A DNA stretch of 64,000 bases from Lachnoanaerobaculum gingivalis (GTDB taxonomy: Bacteria; Bacillota; Clostridia; Lachnospirales; Lachnospiraceae). The stretch is from contig NZ_RRCO01000004.1 of the NCBI RefSeq assembly GCF_003862475.1, positions 62,001 through 126,000 on the forward strand, given 5' to 3'. The notes beneath the pieces were generated by a model. It was not told where the DNA came from, did not search any database, and saw only the letters and a program-made list of their open reading frames with translations. A program made the translations under genes and the position numbers. Positions 43,429 through 53,104 of this stretch are shown piece after piece (within the stretch, counting starts at the first letter, position 1; each line of letters opens with the position of its first letter).

Positions 43429-43540
43429 TAGATCTAAACACAATCTGTATACAATCCTTACCGACTTTACTTTTTATTCATTTTTTGTTAAAATTAGAAT
43501 GTTGTTTTGAACAATGAAAATTGAATAAGGAGGTGCTTTT

Positions 43541-45097
43541 ATGTCACAACTGGGAAGTATAGTAATAGCGGTAATACTCAGTGTAGTTGTTGTGGCGCCT
43601 CTAAGTTGGAGTTTAGCGATTGCTCATCGTAAAAAGTCATATGAAGATAAAATCGGATCAGCAGAGATTAAATCCAGAGAAATAATAGAGGAAGCCTTAA
43701 AAACAGCCGAAACAAAGAAGCGTGAAGCTCTCTTGGAAGCTAAAGAAGAGTCTATAAAGACTAAAAATGAGCTTGATAGAGAGGTGAAAGAAAGAAGGGC
43801 AGAGTTAGCCCGCTATGAAAAAAGAGTACTTAGCAAAGAAGAGAACTTGGATAAGAAGCAGGATCTACTTGAAAAGAAAGAAGAGAGTGTTCTTGCAAGA
43901 GAGGAGAAGATACTCACAAGGAGCAAGGAAGTTGAATCCCTGTATGATAAGGGAATTGCCGAGCTTGAGAAAATATCCGGACTCACAAGTGATCAGGCTA
44001 AGGAATTTTTGTTACAATCAGTTGAAGATGAAGTAAAACATGACAAGGCAAGGCTTATTAAAGAGCTTGAAAATGTCGCAAAGGATGAAGCCGAGAAAAA
44101 GGCTAAGGAATATGTGGTTACTGCGATTCAAAGATGTGCAGCAGACCATGTAGCTGAAACGACAGTTTCAGTAGTTGCGTTACCGAATGACGATATGAAG
44201 GGTAGAATCATAGGTCGTGAGGGTAGAAATATACGTACACTGGAACAGCTTACAGGAGTAGAGCTTATCATTGACGATACTCCTGAGGCGGTAGTTTTAT
44301 CCTGTTTTGATCCTGTAAGAAGAGAAGTGGCCAGAGTAGCACTTGAAAAGTTGATTGTTGACGGTCGTATTCACCCTGCAAGAATTGAAGAGATGGTGGA
44401 TAGGGCAAAGAAAGAAGTTGACGGTATTATGAGAGAGGAAGGCGAGAATGCGGCACTTGAGGTTGGTGTACACGGTATACATCCTGAACTCATAAAATTA
44501 CTTGGAAGAATGAAATTTAGGACCAGTTATGGCCAGAATGCTTTAAAACATTCTATTGAAGTGGCACAATTGTCAGGACTTTTGGCAGCAGAAGTTGGAG
44601 TGGATATTAGATTGGCGAAGAGAGCCGGTTTACTACATGATATTGGAAAAGCCATCGACCATGAGGTGGAGGGTTCACATGTACAGATTGGTGTGGAACT
44701 TTGTAAGAAGTACAAGGAACATCCGGTTGTAATCAATTCTGTAGAATCACATCATGGAGATGTTGATCCGGATTCACTTATTGCATGTTTGGTACAGGCG
44801 GCAGATACTATTTCCGCAGCAAGACCGGGTGCAAGAAGAGAAACACTGGAGACATATACTAACAGACTAAGTCAGCTTGAGGAAATCACTACATCATTTG
44901 ACGGAGTTGAGAAGTCATTTGCTATCCAAGCAGGACGTGAAGTGAGAATCATGGTATTGCCTGAGAAAGTAAGTGATGACGATATGGTTATTTTGGCCAG
45001 AAACATCTCAAAGAGAATAGAAGAAGAGATGCAATATCCGGGTCAAATAAAAGTAAATGTGATAAGAGAATCAAGAGTGGCAGATGTTGCAAGATAA
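43541..45097 (+). CDS. rny: Ribonuclease Y
   Basis: 518 aa, full length. An N-terminal membrane helix (about 5-25) is followed by a long coiled coil (35-170), a KH domain with [15 protein letters not shown] and an HD domain with [13 protein letters not shown] and VESHHGD, the metal-binding His-Asp residues. RNase Y is the membrane-bound endonuclease that starts mRNA decay in many Firmicutes. AAGGAGGTG precedes the ATG. Single-gene unit, flanked by a broken nuclease gene and an IS remnant. Confidence 0.96.
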   Translation: MSQLGSIVIAVILSVVVVAPLSWSLAIAHRKKSYEDKIGSAEIKSREIIEEALKTAETKKREALLEAKEESIKTKNELDREVKERRAELARYEKRVLSKEENLDKKQDLLEKKEESVLAREEKILTRSKEVESLYDKGIAELEKISGLTSDQAKEFLLQSVEDEVKHDKARLIKELENVAKDEAEKKAKEYVVTAIQRCAADHVAETTVSVVALPNDDMKGRIIGREGRNIRTLEQLTGVELIIDDTPEAVVLSCFDPVRREVARVALEKLIVDGRIHPARIEEMVDRAKKEVDGIMREEGENAALEVGVHGIHPELIKLLGRMKFRTSYGQNALKHSIEVAQLSGLLAAEVGVDIRLAKRAGLLHDIGKAIDHEVEGSHVQIGVELCKKYKEHPVVINSVESHHGDVDPDSLIACLVQAADTISAARPGARRETLETYTNRLSQLEEITTSFDGVEKSFAIQAGREVRIMVLPEKVSDDDMVILARNISKRIEEEMQYPGQIKVNVIRESRVADVAR

Positions 45098-45102
45098 TAA
45101 TA

Positions 45103-45724
45103 GGGGTTTGTCGGGAAATAAGTAATTTTATTTCCCACAAAACGAAATAGAAATATCCTGGCAAATACAAGGCATTTTGGCTTTGTGAATTTGTCAGGAT
45201 ATTTTGTCTTTCTATAATACTGTATATTTTGGGACATAAAACCCCCTTGGCTGAAATTTGTCTTTTGCATTTTTTACTATACTGTTTTCTCCTGTGTTTT
45301 CCTTTCAAATTAAGCCTTATCTGAAGAACGATAGTTAAAGCGTCGGAAATCTTCATTATCTTGTTCTTATCAATATCTTTATCAGGGTCATATTTGTATA
45401 AGCATTTAGATTTATATTCACATCCACTAAAGTCTGAATATCCATATACTTCATATGTTTGTGTATAACCGTTCTGTTCTTTTCAATAACATCTCTAACT
45501 TTATCAATCCCGTTAATCACAAACATCTGTGCATTTCCAAACTCATACTTCTCACCAACACCGTTATCTTTTAAAAAAGAATTGTAGCTTGAATAAAGAT
45601 TATCAATAGAATCAAGCAGACCTGCAAGATGATAATTAATGCTTTCACTCCATACAAAAGTATAGCGATTAGCATTAGCTTCTATTTTTGCTGCATCAAT
45701 AAACAATTTTTTTAATGTTTGCAT
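45103..45724 (-). mobile_element. Truncated IS1182-family insertion sequence with degraded transposase
   Basis: Reading the minus strand from 45724, FIDAAKIEANANRYTFVW is the N-terminal block of IS1182-type transposases (usually FIDGTKIEANANRYTFVW). It continues to FGNAQMFVINGID, then loses frame near 45440; SGCEYKSKC, the Cys-rich block of the family, lies in another frame. The central DDE catalytic part is missing. At the 3' side the element end GTCGGGAAAT (45110-45119) and subterminal GGGAAATAA/TTATTTCCC palindrome remain. No functional product is expected. The 741-base gap between rny and the PadR gene holds nothing else except the PadR promoter. Confidence 0.75.
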
Positions 45725-45733
45725 TAAAAAATA

Positions 45734-45762
45734 TTGACAGCTATTACGGATTATGATATATT
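45734..45762 (+). promoter_or_regulatory. Promoter of the PadR-DUF2812 pair
   Basis: TTGACA (45734-45739), 17-base spacer, TATATT (45757-45762), immediately beside the end of the IS remnant. Confidence 0.7.
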
Positions 45763-45838
45763 ACAGTTAAGGATATATAAAAAAGCGTAATAACACAAAA
45801 CGTAATATTTAGAATCCGGACAATTAGAAGGAGGGAAT

Positions 45839-46159
45839 ATGGGTAGGTTATCAAACAGCGGGGCGTTGACAGAGTCCGTTTATTACATCTTACTCAGGCT
45901 GCATAAGAAAGCACATGGATATGCACTTATGAAGGATATAATGGAGATGACAAATGGGCGTGTAAATCTGGGAGCCGGAACATTATACGGAGCACTTGAC
46001 ACATTGCAAAAAAAAGGCTGGATAAGACAGATTGATGAACAGCCAATGGATAGAAAGATTGAGTATATTATAACGGATGAGGGTAGAGAATATTTTGAAA
46101 AAGAAATTTCAAGATTGGAGGAATTACTCTCAAATGCAAGAAAGTTAAAGGAGGAGTAA
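45839..46159 (+). CDS. PadR-family transcriptional regulator (short)
   Basis: 106 aa, essentially only the winged-helix domain: ESVYYILLRLHKKAHGYALM, then LGAGTLYGALDTLQKKGWI and the wing KIEYIITDEGREYF. Short PadR proteins of this type usually sit in front of, and control, a DUF2812 membrane protein, exactly as here; the next start is 2 bases after its stop. AAGGAGGG precedes the ATG. Confidence 0.92.
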   Translation: MGRLSNSGALTESVYYILLRLHKKAHGYALMKDIMEMTNGRVNLGAGTLYGALDTLQKKGWIRQIDEQPMDRKIEYIITDEGREYFEKEISRLEELLSNARKLKEE

Positions 46160-46160
46160 G

Positions 46161-46709
46161 ATGAAGTCTACAGTTAAAAAAGTTTTTTTGGATATAAGCG
46201 AGGAAGAGAATTGGCTGAATGAACAGGGAGAAAAGGGGCAGATGCTTATCGGATACTCAAATGGGGTATATGAGTTTGAAGATGTTTCACCGGCAAAATT
46301 TCAATATAAAATAGATATTCCAAAGTACATGGGTAAAAATAAAAAAGAATATTTAAAGTTTTTGGAGCAGACCGGTATCAGTGTGATTACCGAATATGCC
46401 GGCAGAGTGTATTTGAGAAAAAATAAGGCAGATGGAGAATTCGAACTTTATACTGAAAGGCAGGATGTAAATAATCAAATAAAAAAGAGATATTCATTTT
46501 TTATAAGTGTTGGTGTGTCACAGTTTATCTTCGGAGTATTCTTATTCATTCAAATGTTTAATTATATCAGTGAAAAGAGTGCACCTTTTTGGATACTGCT
46601 TGTGTTTGGGCTTGGATTTATGATTTCCGGAATAATATTTTTTATTACAGGTATTTGTAAGCAAAGGAAAAATTTAAACAGTGATGTGGACAGAGATATC
46701 TGGGAATAA
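46161..46709 (+). CDS. DUF2812 membrane protein
   Basis: 182 aa with a soluble N-terminal DUF2812 domain (FLDISEEENWLNEQGEKGQML, then FQYKIDIPKYM) and two C-terminal hydrophobic helices (about 110-130 and 140-165). AAGGAGG precedes the ATG. The PadR-DUF2812 pair is common in Firmicutes and often linked to bile-salt, antibiotic or membrane stress, but the biochemical function is unknown. Confidence 0.88.
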   Translation: MKSTVKKVFLDISEEENWLNEQGEKGQMLIGYSNGVYEFEDVSPAKFQYKIDIPKYMGKNKKEYLKFLEQTGISVITEYAGRVYLRKNKADGEFELYTERQDVNNQIKKRYSFFISVGVSQFIFGVFLFIQMFNYISEKSAPFWILLVFGLGFMISGIIFFITGICKQRKNLNSDVDRDIWE

Positions 46710-46718
46710 AATTATTGG

Positions 46719-46866
46719 GGCTGTCGGGAAATAAGTAATTTTATTTCCCGCAGAACGAAATAGAAATATCCTGACAAATACAAGGCATTTAGACTTATGT
46801 TCACATCCGCTACAGTCTGAACATACATATATTTCATATGTTATGGCTGCCATTTCCCGACAGCCT
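46719..46866. mobile_element. 148-bp MITE-like IS1182 deletion derivative with perfect 14-bp terminal inverted repeats
   Basis: GGCTGTCGGGAAAT (46719-46732) and ATTTCCCGACAGCC (46853-46866) are perfect inverted repeats. The left 70 bases match the end of the IS remnant at 45103-45176; the next part (about 46785-46843) matches the inner transposase segment at 45402-45459 with SGCEHKSKC encoded on the minus strand. The two parts join at the shared word GCATTT, suggesting an internal deletion at short direct repeats. TATT occurs just after the right end and 2 bases before the left end, a doubtful target duplication. The element lies between DUF2812 and the wall-binding gene. Confidence 0.75.
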
Positions 46867-47016
46867 ATTTTTAATGTAAAATCACAAATTTTGATTGTAA
46901 CCTTTTGGTAAGTATTTAAAAAAAATATAATAGTAATTGACTGAAACTCTAATATAGTATTTAATAGTATGGAGAGAATATTATATAAACATATAGATAT
47001 GAGTGAAAGGAAGAAT

Positions 47017-47988
47017 ATGAAAAAATTGGGAAGAAAATTTGCCATAGCGGCAATAAGTGGAATAATAAGCTTGGCGGCTTCTATGACTGCATTTGCGGCA
47101 TCGGGAATCAAGTCTGTAAAGATAAACATAAAATCTGATGCTATTACAGTAGGTAAAGACAGGGATATAAACGATATTACGGTAAATGTATCAGGTAGCA
47201 GCTACAGTATTGACAGCGTTGATTTTATGGATATGGGCACTACTTGGGAGATTACAGATACTCCTAAGATTACAGTGCATTTGTCTGCAGATGATAATTA
47301 TTACTTCAGTGTTTATAAGGCTGAGGACTTTAAAATAACAGGTGGAGAGCTTATAGAGGCGAGAAGAGAGAACAGTTCAAATGATTTATACGTAGATATA
47401 CAGTTACCGGCGCTGATAAATCAGGTATCACCTATAGAAACAGTAAATTTAAGCAGTAACGGTCAGGCTGCATGGAGCATATCACAGGGGGCCTCAGGTT
47501 ATCAAGTGAAGCTTATAAGAGATAATACATCTACAGTCGGCGGAGTGCAGAGTTTTACTACAAACAGTGCAAACTTTAAGTCACTTATGACAAAGTCAGG
47601 TACATACACATTGAAGGTTAGAGCTGTAAACGGTGACAGTACAAAGAGCAGTGCATGGGTATCATCAAGCACAGTAACAATAAGTCAGGCTGAGGCTGCA
47701 AACAATTACAATGAGAGTAAGAATGTTACAACACTTCAAGGCACATGGCAGAGAAATGCTACAGGTTGGTGGTATGCATTCTCTGACGGTACATATGTAA
47801 CTTCATCATGGAAGCAGATAGGCGGTGAATGGTACTACTTCAATGCTGACGGATATATGCTTGTGGGATGGCAGAATATAAATGGGAACTGGTACTATAT
47901 GGACATTAACAGAGGAAATATGCTTTTAAATACCACAACACCTGACGGATACTTTGTAAATGAGTCAGGCGCGTATGTTGCAAGATAA
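47017..47988 (+). CDS. Secreted protein with C-terminal cell-wall-binding repeats
   Basis: The ATG at 47017 follows GAAAGGAAG; 323 aa. Signal peptide with predicted cleavage after SMTAFA (residues 1-27 or so). The middle contains a fibronectin-III-like segment (GYQVKLIRDNTS, TYTLKVRAVNGD, about residues 140-225). The C-terminus has W/Y-rich repeats (GWWYAFSDGTYV, GEWYYFNADGYMLVGW, GNWYYMD) of the CW_binding_1 or choline-binding type. It should attach non-covalently to wall polymers. Catalytic domain absent; ligand unknown. Confidence 0.85.
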   Translation: MKKLGRKFAIAAISGIISLAASMTAFAASGIKSVKINIKSDAITVGKDRDINDITVNVSGSSYSIDSVDFMDMGTTWEITDTPKITVHLSADDNYYFSVYKAEDFKITGGELIEARRENSSNDLYVDIQLPALINQVSPIETVNLSSNGQAAWSISQGASGYQVKLIRDNTSTVGGVQSFTTNSANFKSLMTKSGTYTLKVRAVNGDSTKSSAWVSSSTVTISQAEAANNYNESKNVTTLQGTWQRNATGWWYAFSDGTYVTSSWKQIGGEWYYFNADGYMLVGWQNINGNWYYMDINRGNMLLNTTTPDGYFVNESGAYVAR

Positions 47989-48007
47989 TAAATAATATAT
48001 TGTATAT

Positions 48008-48050
48008 AAAAAGAAACTCCGGACTGTAAGACAGTTTAGAGTTTCTTTTT
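48008..48050. terminator. Strong terminator, probably bidirectional
   Basis: AAAAAGAAACTC (48008-48019) pairs with GAGTTTCTTTTT (48039-48050), with an inner ACTGT/ACAGT stem. It ends the wall-binding gene and, on the minus strand, may end the lac operon. Confidence 0.9.
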
Positions 48051-48096
48051 AGTTGATGTAAATTTACTTTAATATCGGCAAATCTCTTTGATATAT

Positions 48097-51000
48097 TTAG
48101 ATTCCCTTTATAACAAAGTTGAATTTCAAAGTACCTTTACCTCTTATAAGATAATCTTCAAGAGTAGGTGCACCCCAAGTATCATCGCCTCCAATACCCA
48201 TCTGTGCAAGATTTACACGAAGTACAGTCTTTGTAACAGGTGGCAATTCAAAGTCATGTCTTGCCTCTTCAATCTCACTCGGAGTATAGCAAAGAGCTGA
48301 AACATTGATACAATTTCCTGCAACTATAAGGCCTCGTCCCTTCTTATCGGTAATCTTTGCAAATCTTACATGAGATTTATTGCCGCTCTCCTGTGGTGAG
48401 AGATATTTAGCAAGCTGATCCGCTACCTTGCCTTCGAAAAGGTCAATCTTTGCACCCGGAAGTCTGTCGGAGTAAGTTTCCATAGGACCGGCTCCATACC
48501 ATGAAATATTTTCATATTCAGGCTTTAACTTAAACATTGTACCGAACTCAGGTAAATCATATTGACCTGTTTCACTCTTATAGTCCATATTTATCTTGAT
48601 GCTGCCGTCACCAAACACTTCATATTCCACAGTTAGCTCATCGCTGCATTCAGGCAGGGCATATTTATAAGTCACAGATACATAAGTATCATATTCCTTT
48701 ATAACAGGTCTGAATGCAGGCCAATAAGTACTGTCTTCACGTGGAACTTTTGTAGTGGCATAAAGTGAAGCCGTTTTCCATTTGGAATATCTGAAAGGCA
48801 TATTATTGCCGAAATCATTGTCTGTAGGCGGTCTCCAGAAATTAGGTCTCGGTATAGCTTTAAGTAACTCTTTACCGGCATATCTGTAAGAAACGAGTCC
48901 GCCGAAATTCTGTGAGAACAGAGCTTCAAAATTATCACCCTTTATCCCGAAGTTCACAACTCCCATTGTAAGTTTATAGGGTTTATTTTCACAGAGTATA
49001 GTATCACAAATAATATTATCATCAAACTTTGAGAAAAGAGCATCATATGCTTTATTACCTTCTCTTAAAACAACTTCTGTAAATGAAACTTCGCCGAGGT
49101 TATATAAGGTTTCAATATTAAAAACAGCCTTAACACCTATAACAAGCTCATCGCCATAAATATCAAAAAGCTTTCCGGCTTTTTCTTTGATATTTAGAGA
49201 ATGCTCAGTCTTTGACAATCCTTCACCTTTTAAATAAAAACTTCTTTCATATAAAGTTTTTCCGAATTTCTTTATATAAATAACAAATTTATAGTCATTC
49301 AAATCTCTGAAAAGATTTCTGTTGTGTACATATAATAAGTCTTTGTCAAAATCCATCTTTAAATCAACAGGTCTGTAATTATATCTTACCGCCTGAATTT
49401 TAGGAGAAATATCTCTGTCACCTCCGTACACTATACCGTTTCCGCTGAAGTTATAGTCGGTAGGAGAGTCATCAAAATCTCCTCCGTAGTACTGAGTATC
49501 ATTGCCGAAAGGATCTTTACCGGTAATACTTTGATCGATATAGTCCCAGATAAATCCACCTTGGAAAAGCTCCTCTTCCCATGCAAGCTCGGTATAAAGC
49601 TGCATACCTCCACAGGAGTTACCCATTGCATGAGTATACTCACATTCAATAAAAGGTTTATCTCTGTGAGTTTTCAAAAATTCCTTTACATCAGATACCT
49701 TTGCATACATTCTGCTTTCGATATCTGAGGTATCATTATAGCGACGGTCATTAAAGACGCCCTCATAGTGAACAAGTCTGCTTGAATCTTTTTTTCTGAA
49801 GAACTCGCTCATCTCATATATATCGCTGCCGCCATAACTTTCATTTCCACATGACCAGATAAGTATGGAAGAGTGATTTCTGTCTCTCATATACATGGAG
49901 TTTGCTCTGTCAAGAAGTAGAGGCAACCACTCTTTTTTATCGCCCGGAACCACCATATCATAGTCTGAAACGCCGCTAAGAAGTCCGTCCCAGCTGCCGT
50001 GAGACTCAAGATTACATTCATCCATAAGATAGATGCCGTAGATATCACATAGCTCATATAGTGCAGAACAGTTTGGATAATGGCTTGTTCGTATAGCATT
50101 GATATTGTTTTCCTTCATGGTAACTATATCTTTTTTAACTTCCGCATAGCTGATTGCACGACCTGATTTGGAGCTGAAATCATGTCTGTCCACACCGGCA
50201 AATACAATTCTTTTACCGTTGACAGTCATTATATTAGCTGAATTTTTTTCAAATAATCTAATACCGATTTTTACAGAAGTTACTTCAAGTAAATTATCAC
50301 CGTCATATATTTCAATGTACAGAGTGTAGAGATTAGGGATTTCGGCACTCCAAAGCTTCGGATTATTTATTTCAAGGAAAATATTATTTTCACCGGAAAC
50401 CTGATCCTTAACAAGCTCTGTCACAACAGTTTCATCAAAGAAGCATCTAAACTCATTAGACTTTAAAGTCATATCAAAAGCGTCATATAATCTTAGTTTG
50501 ACTTTGGCACTTTGACTTAGAGTTAATGATATATCCAATTTGACTTTATCAAGATTTTTATTTTCAAATATCTGTTTTACACCTATATCCTGCAAATGGC
50601 ACTTCGGCTTTGCGTAGAGACAGATATCTCTAAAAATTCCTGAGAATCTGAAGAAATCCTGATCTTCAAGCCAGCTGCCTGAACACCATTTTGCAACCTG
50701 TATTGCAAGTTTATTCTCACCATTTACTATATATTTACTTAAATCAAACTCGGAAGGAGTAAAACTGTCTTCACAGTAGCCTATATAGTGTCCGTTTAAC
50801 CATACGGCGGCCGCACTCTCAACACCTTCCATTCTTAAAATAATATCCTTGCCTGTAAAACTCTCAGGTAATGTAAAGTATTTTACATAGCTTGCAACAG
50901 GATTAAAGTCAGTAGGAGACTGACCTGATTTAAGCTCCTGTCTACCGTCCCAAGGGTATGCAACATTGGCATAATGAGGTCTGTCATAGCCTTCCATTTG

Positions 51001-51252
51001 TATATGTGCAGGAACTCTGATATCCTCCCAGTTTTTGCAGTCAAAGCTTAAAAGCTCAAATCCGTCAGGAGTGGAGTCAGGATTGATTGAGTAATCAAAT
51101 TTCCATATACCGTTCAGATTGTAGTATAGAGAAGACTCACCCTTTATAAGTTCATTCCTATTTGCAAATAACTTATGATCTGAATGTGCCGGAAGTCTGT
51201 TTTCCTCAAAAACAGTAGGTTCTAAAATGTTCTTTAAGATATCTTTATTCAT
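48097..51252 (-). CDS. lacZ: Beta-galactosidase (GH2, LacZ type)
   Basis: 1051 aa, the full LacZ five-domain length. The catalytic acid/base Glu is in WSCGNESYGG, the nucleophile Glu in FIECEYTHAMGNS, and FAGVDRHDFSSKSG is the conserved metal-site region. The C-terminal small-chain domain has WYGAGPMETYSDR. No signal peptide, so lactose taken up by the adjacent ABC transporter is hydrolysed in the cytoplasm. It is the last gene of a four-gene minus-strand operon, 89 bases after the permease. Confidence 0.96.
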   Translation of the reverse strand: MNKDILKNILEPTVFEENRLPAHSDHKLFANRNELIKGESSLYYNLNGIWKFDYSINPDSTPDGFELLSFDCKNWEDIRVPAHIQMEGYDRPHYANVAYPWDGRQELKSGQSPTDFNPVASYVKYFTLPESFTGKDIILRMEGVESAAAVWLNGHYIGYCEDSFTPSEFDLSKYIVNGENKLAIQVAKWCSGSWLEDQDFFRFSGIFRDICLYAKPKCHLQDIGVKQIFENKNLDKVKLDISLTLSQSAKVKLRLYDAFDMTLKSNEFRCFFDETVVTELVKDQVSGENNIFLEINNPKLWSAEIPNLYTLYIEIYDGDNLLEVTSVKIGIRLFEKNSANIMTVNGKRIVFAGVDRHDFSSKSGRAISYAEVKKDIVTMKENNINAIRTSHYPNCSALYELCDIYGIYLMDECNLESHGSWDGLLSGVSDYDMVVPGDKKEWLPLLLDRANSMYMRDRNHSSILIWSCGNESYGGSDIYEMSEFFRKKDSSRLVHYEGVFNDRRYNDTSDIESRMYAKVSDVKEFLKTHRDKPFIECEYTHAMGNSCGGMQLYTELAWEEELFQGGFIWDYIDQSITGKDPFGNDTQYYGGDFDDSPTDYNFSGNGIVYGGDRDISPKIQAVRYNYRPVDLKMDFDKDLLYVHNRNLFRDLNDYKFVIYIKKFGKTLYERSFYLKGEGLSKTEHSLNIKEKAGKLFDIYGDELVIGVKAVFNIETLYNLGEVSFTEVVLREGNKAYDALFSKFDDNIICDTILCENKPYKLTMGVVNFGIKGDNFEALFSQNFGGLVSYRYAGKELLKAIPRPNFWRPPTDNDFGNNMPFRYSKWKTASLYATTKVPREDSTYWPAFRPVIKEYDTYVSVTYKYALPECSDELTVEYEVFGDGSIKINMDYKSETGQYDLPEFGTMFKLKPEYENISWYGAGPMETYSDRLPGAKIDLFEGKVADQLAKYLSPQESGNKSHVRFAKITDKKGRGLIVAGNCINVSALCYTPSEIEEARHDFELPPVTKTVLRVNLAQMGIGGDDTWGAPTLEDYLIRGKGTLKFNFVIKGI

Positions 51253-51340
51253 TTTTACCTCTCTTAAAATTATATTTTATCAACAAAAGGTATGAAATCT
51301 TGATACAAGTTTTCACACCTTTAAAAAAGCATATCATATA

Positions 51341-52156
51341 TTACTTTACAGCACCTGTAATTCCTTCAGCAAATTGCTTTTGGAGTACGAAGAATATGAT
51401 AACTGTAGGTATACTGCAAAGAAGTACCGCAAGCATAAGTACACCGTAGTCGGTTACATAACCTTCCTTTAAGTTGGCTACCAACATAGGCATTGTAATG
51501 GACGTTTTTTCAGTCATTATTACCTTTGGCCAAAGATATGAGTTCCAAGCACCCATAAAGGTAATGATTGCTGCTGAAGCATATGTAGACTTCATAGTAG
51601 GAATAAAAATTCTGAGGAATATACTGAATTCATTTAATCCGTCAAGTCTTGCAGCTTCAAGAATATCATGTGGGAATGATCTGGCACTCTGTCTAAAGAG
51701 CATTATCAAAAACGGTGTGGACAATGTAGGAAGTAAAAATCCCAAAGTTGTATTTAAAAGTCCCCATTTTGAAAACATCTGGAACAGAGGAATCATAATA
51801 GCTACAAAAGGAACCATCATTGCCAACAAAAGTACCGCCATAATGGCATCTTTTGCCTTATCATGGTATATTTCAAAGCCGTAGCCTGCAAGTGAACAGA
51901 TAAAAAGTGCCAATACCGTCATCATTATTGAATATTTAAATGAGTTTATCATAGCACTGCTTACATCACTTGCTGCAAGCAGATTTGAAAGATTTTTAAA
52001 GAGATAACTTCCTGGTAGGAGAGCGCCTCTTATTACATCTATACTTGCATGAGTGGCACTGACTGCCATCCAGTATAGAGGGAAAATCGATATAAGTGAA
52101 ACAATGGTCAAAAATACATATTTTACAACAGTTTTTATTTTAGTCACGCTTATCAC
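51341..52156 (-). CDS. Sugar ABC transporter permease, MalG/LacG type
   Basis: 271 aa with six predicted membrane helices and the EAA loop of binding-protein-dependent permeases (EAARLDGLNEFSIFLRIFIP). It is the second permease of a carbohydrate uptake (CUT1) transporter and overlaps the first by 17 bases. No ATPase (MsmX-like) gene is in the operon, as is usual in Firmicutes, where a shared ATPase is encoded elsewhere. The link with lacZ suggests lactose or another beta-galactoside as substrate. Confidence 0.9.
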   Translation of the reverse strand: MISVTKIKTVVKYVFLTIVSLISIFPLYWMAVSATHASIDVIRGALLPGSYLFKNLSNLLAASDVSSAMINSFKYSIMMTVLALFICSLAGYGFEIYHDKAKDAIMAVLLLAMMVPFVAIMIPLFQMFSKWGLLNTTLGFLLPTLSTPFLIMLFRQSARSFPHDILEAARLDGLNEFSIFLRIFIPTMKSTYASAAIITFMGAWNSYLWPKVIMTEKTSITMPMLVANLKEGYVTDYGVLMLAVLLCSIPTVIIFFVLQKQFAEGITGAVK

Positions 52157-53030
52157 CTACTTTCATCTGTACTGCGGCAAGTACTGCCACTAAAATCAAA
52201 ATAAAGAATGACATGGCAGCTGAGTAGCCGAAGTTTGGTACATATTTAAATGAAGTGTTATAAATATAATGAGACATTGTAATTGTTGCATTTGCCGGAC
52301 CTCCGCTTGTGAGGTTTACAGACTCATCAAACAACTGCAATGTACCGTTTGTTGACATGATAGCCGTAAGTAAAATCATAGGCTTTAAAAGCGGAATGGT
52401 TATTTTTCTTAATATCTGGAAATATGTTGCTCCGTCAATCTTTGCGGCTTCATATATGGAATACTCTATATTTTGAAGTCCCGCAAGATAGAATACCATG
52501 TTGTAGCCCGTCCATCTCCAAAGCAGAGCGATTATAATAACAATTCTTGCCGCAAAAGGATTTGAAAGGAAATTATAACCGGTATGTAAAATTCCAAGAT
52601 TTACAAGAGCGGTATTTATATAACCGTCCACTGCAAAAAGTGATCTGAATATAATGGCATATGATACAAGAGATGTAGCACATGGCAGGAAAATACAGGT
52701 TCTGAAAAGCCCTTTAAACCTTAAATGCTTATCATTTAATAAAGATGCCAAAAGAAGAGCAAATAAAAGCATTATAGGTACCTGAACTATCAGGTATATA
52801 AAGGTGTTTTTCAAAGACTGCATAAATATTGCATCAGCAAACATTCTCTTATAGTTTGTAAGTCCGGCGAATGATATTTTTGCACCCACACCGCTTTGCA
52901 TAGACAAAATTATGGCTCTTATCATCGGATAGAAACTCATAACGGCTATGAGTACGGTGGCAGGAGTCAAAAATATCCAACCTGATATATTTTGTTTTTG
53001 TGAGAGTGAAAGTTTTTTCTTATTCCCCAT
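52140..53030 (-). CDS. Sugar ABC transporter permease, MalF/LacF type
   Basis: 296 aa with six membrane helices; the EAA motif reads EAAKIDGATYFQILRKITIP. AAGGAG precedes the ATG. It pairs with the downstream permease. The gene is separated from the upstream binding-protein gene by a GC-rich hairpin, so the permeases are probably expressed less than the binding protein. Confidence 0.9.
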   Translation of the reverse strand: MGNKKKLSLSQKQNISGWIFLTPATVLIAVMSFYPMIRAIILSMQSGVGAKISFAGLTNYKRMFADAIFMQSLKNTFIYLIVQVPIMLLFALLLASLLNDKHLRFKGLFRTCIFLPCATSLVSYAIIFRSLFAVDGYINTALVNLGILHTGYNFLSNPFAARIVIIIALLWRWTGYNMVFYLAGLQNIEYSIYEAAKIDGATYFQILRKITIPLLKPMILLTAIMSTNGTLQLFDESVNLTSGGPANATITMSHYIYNTSFKYVPNFGYSAAMSFFILILVAVLAAVQMKVGDKRD

Positions 53031-53053
53031 AAATTTCTCCTTCGATTAAACAA

Positions 53054-53086
53054 GGGGGAGACTTGACCATGGCCAAACCTACCCCC
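53054..53086 (-). promoter_or_regulatory. Intercistronic hairpin in the lac operon
   Basis: On the minus strand GGGGGtAGGTTTG pairs with CAAGTCTCCCCC (one bulge, two wobbles). There is no T tract directly after it, so it is likely an mRNA-stabilising or partial-termination element between binding protein and permeases. Confidence 0.6.
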
Positions 53087-53104
53087 TGACAAAACCTTAA
53101 AATA

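Noticed and set aside
44988-45356. Minus-strand frame running from the IS remnant into rny
   Set aside because: It is a continuation of the degraded transposase in another frame and reads into the antisense of rny; not a gene.
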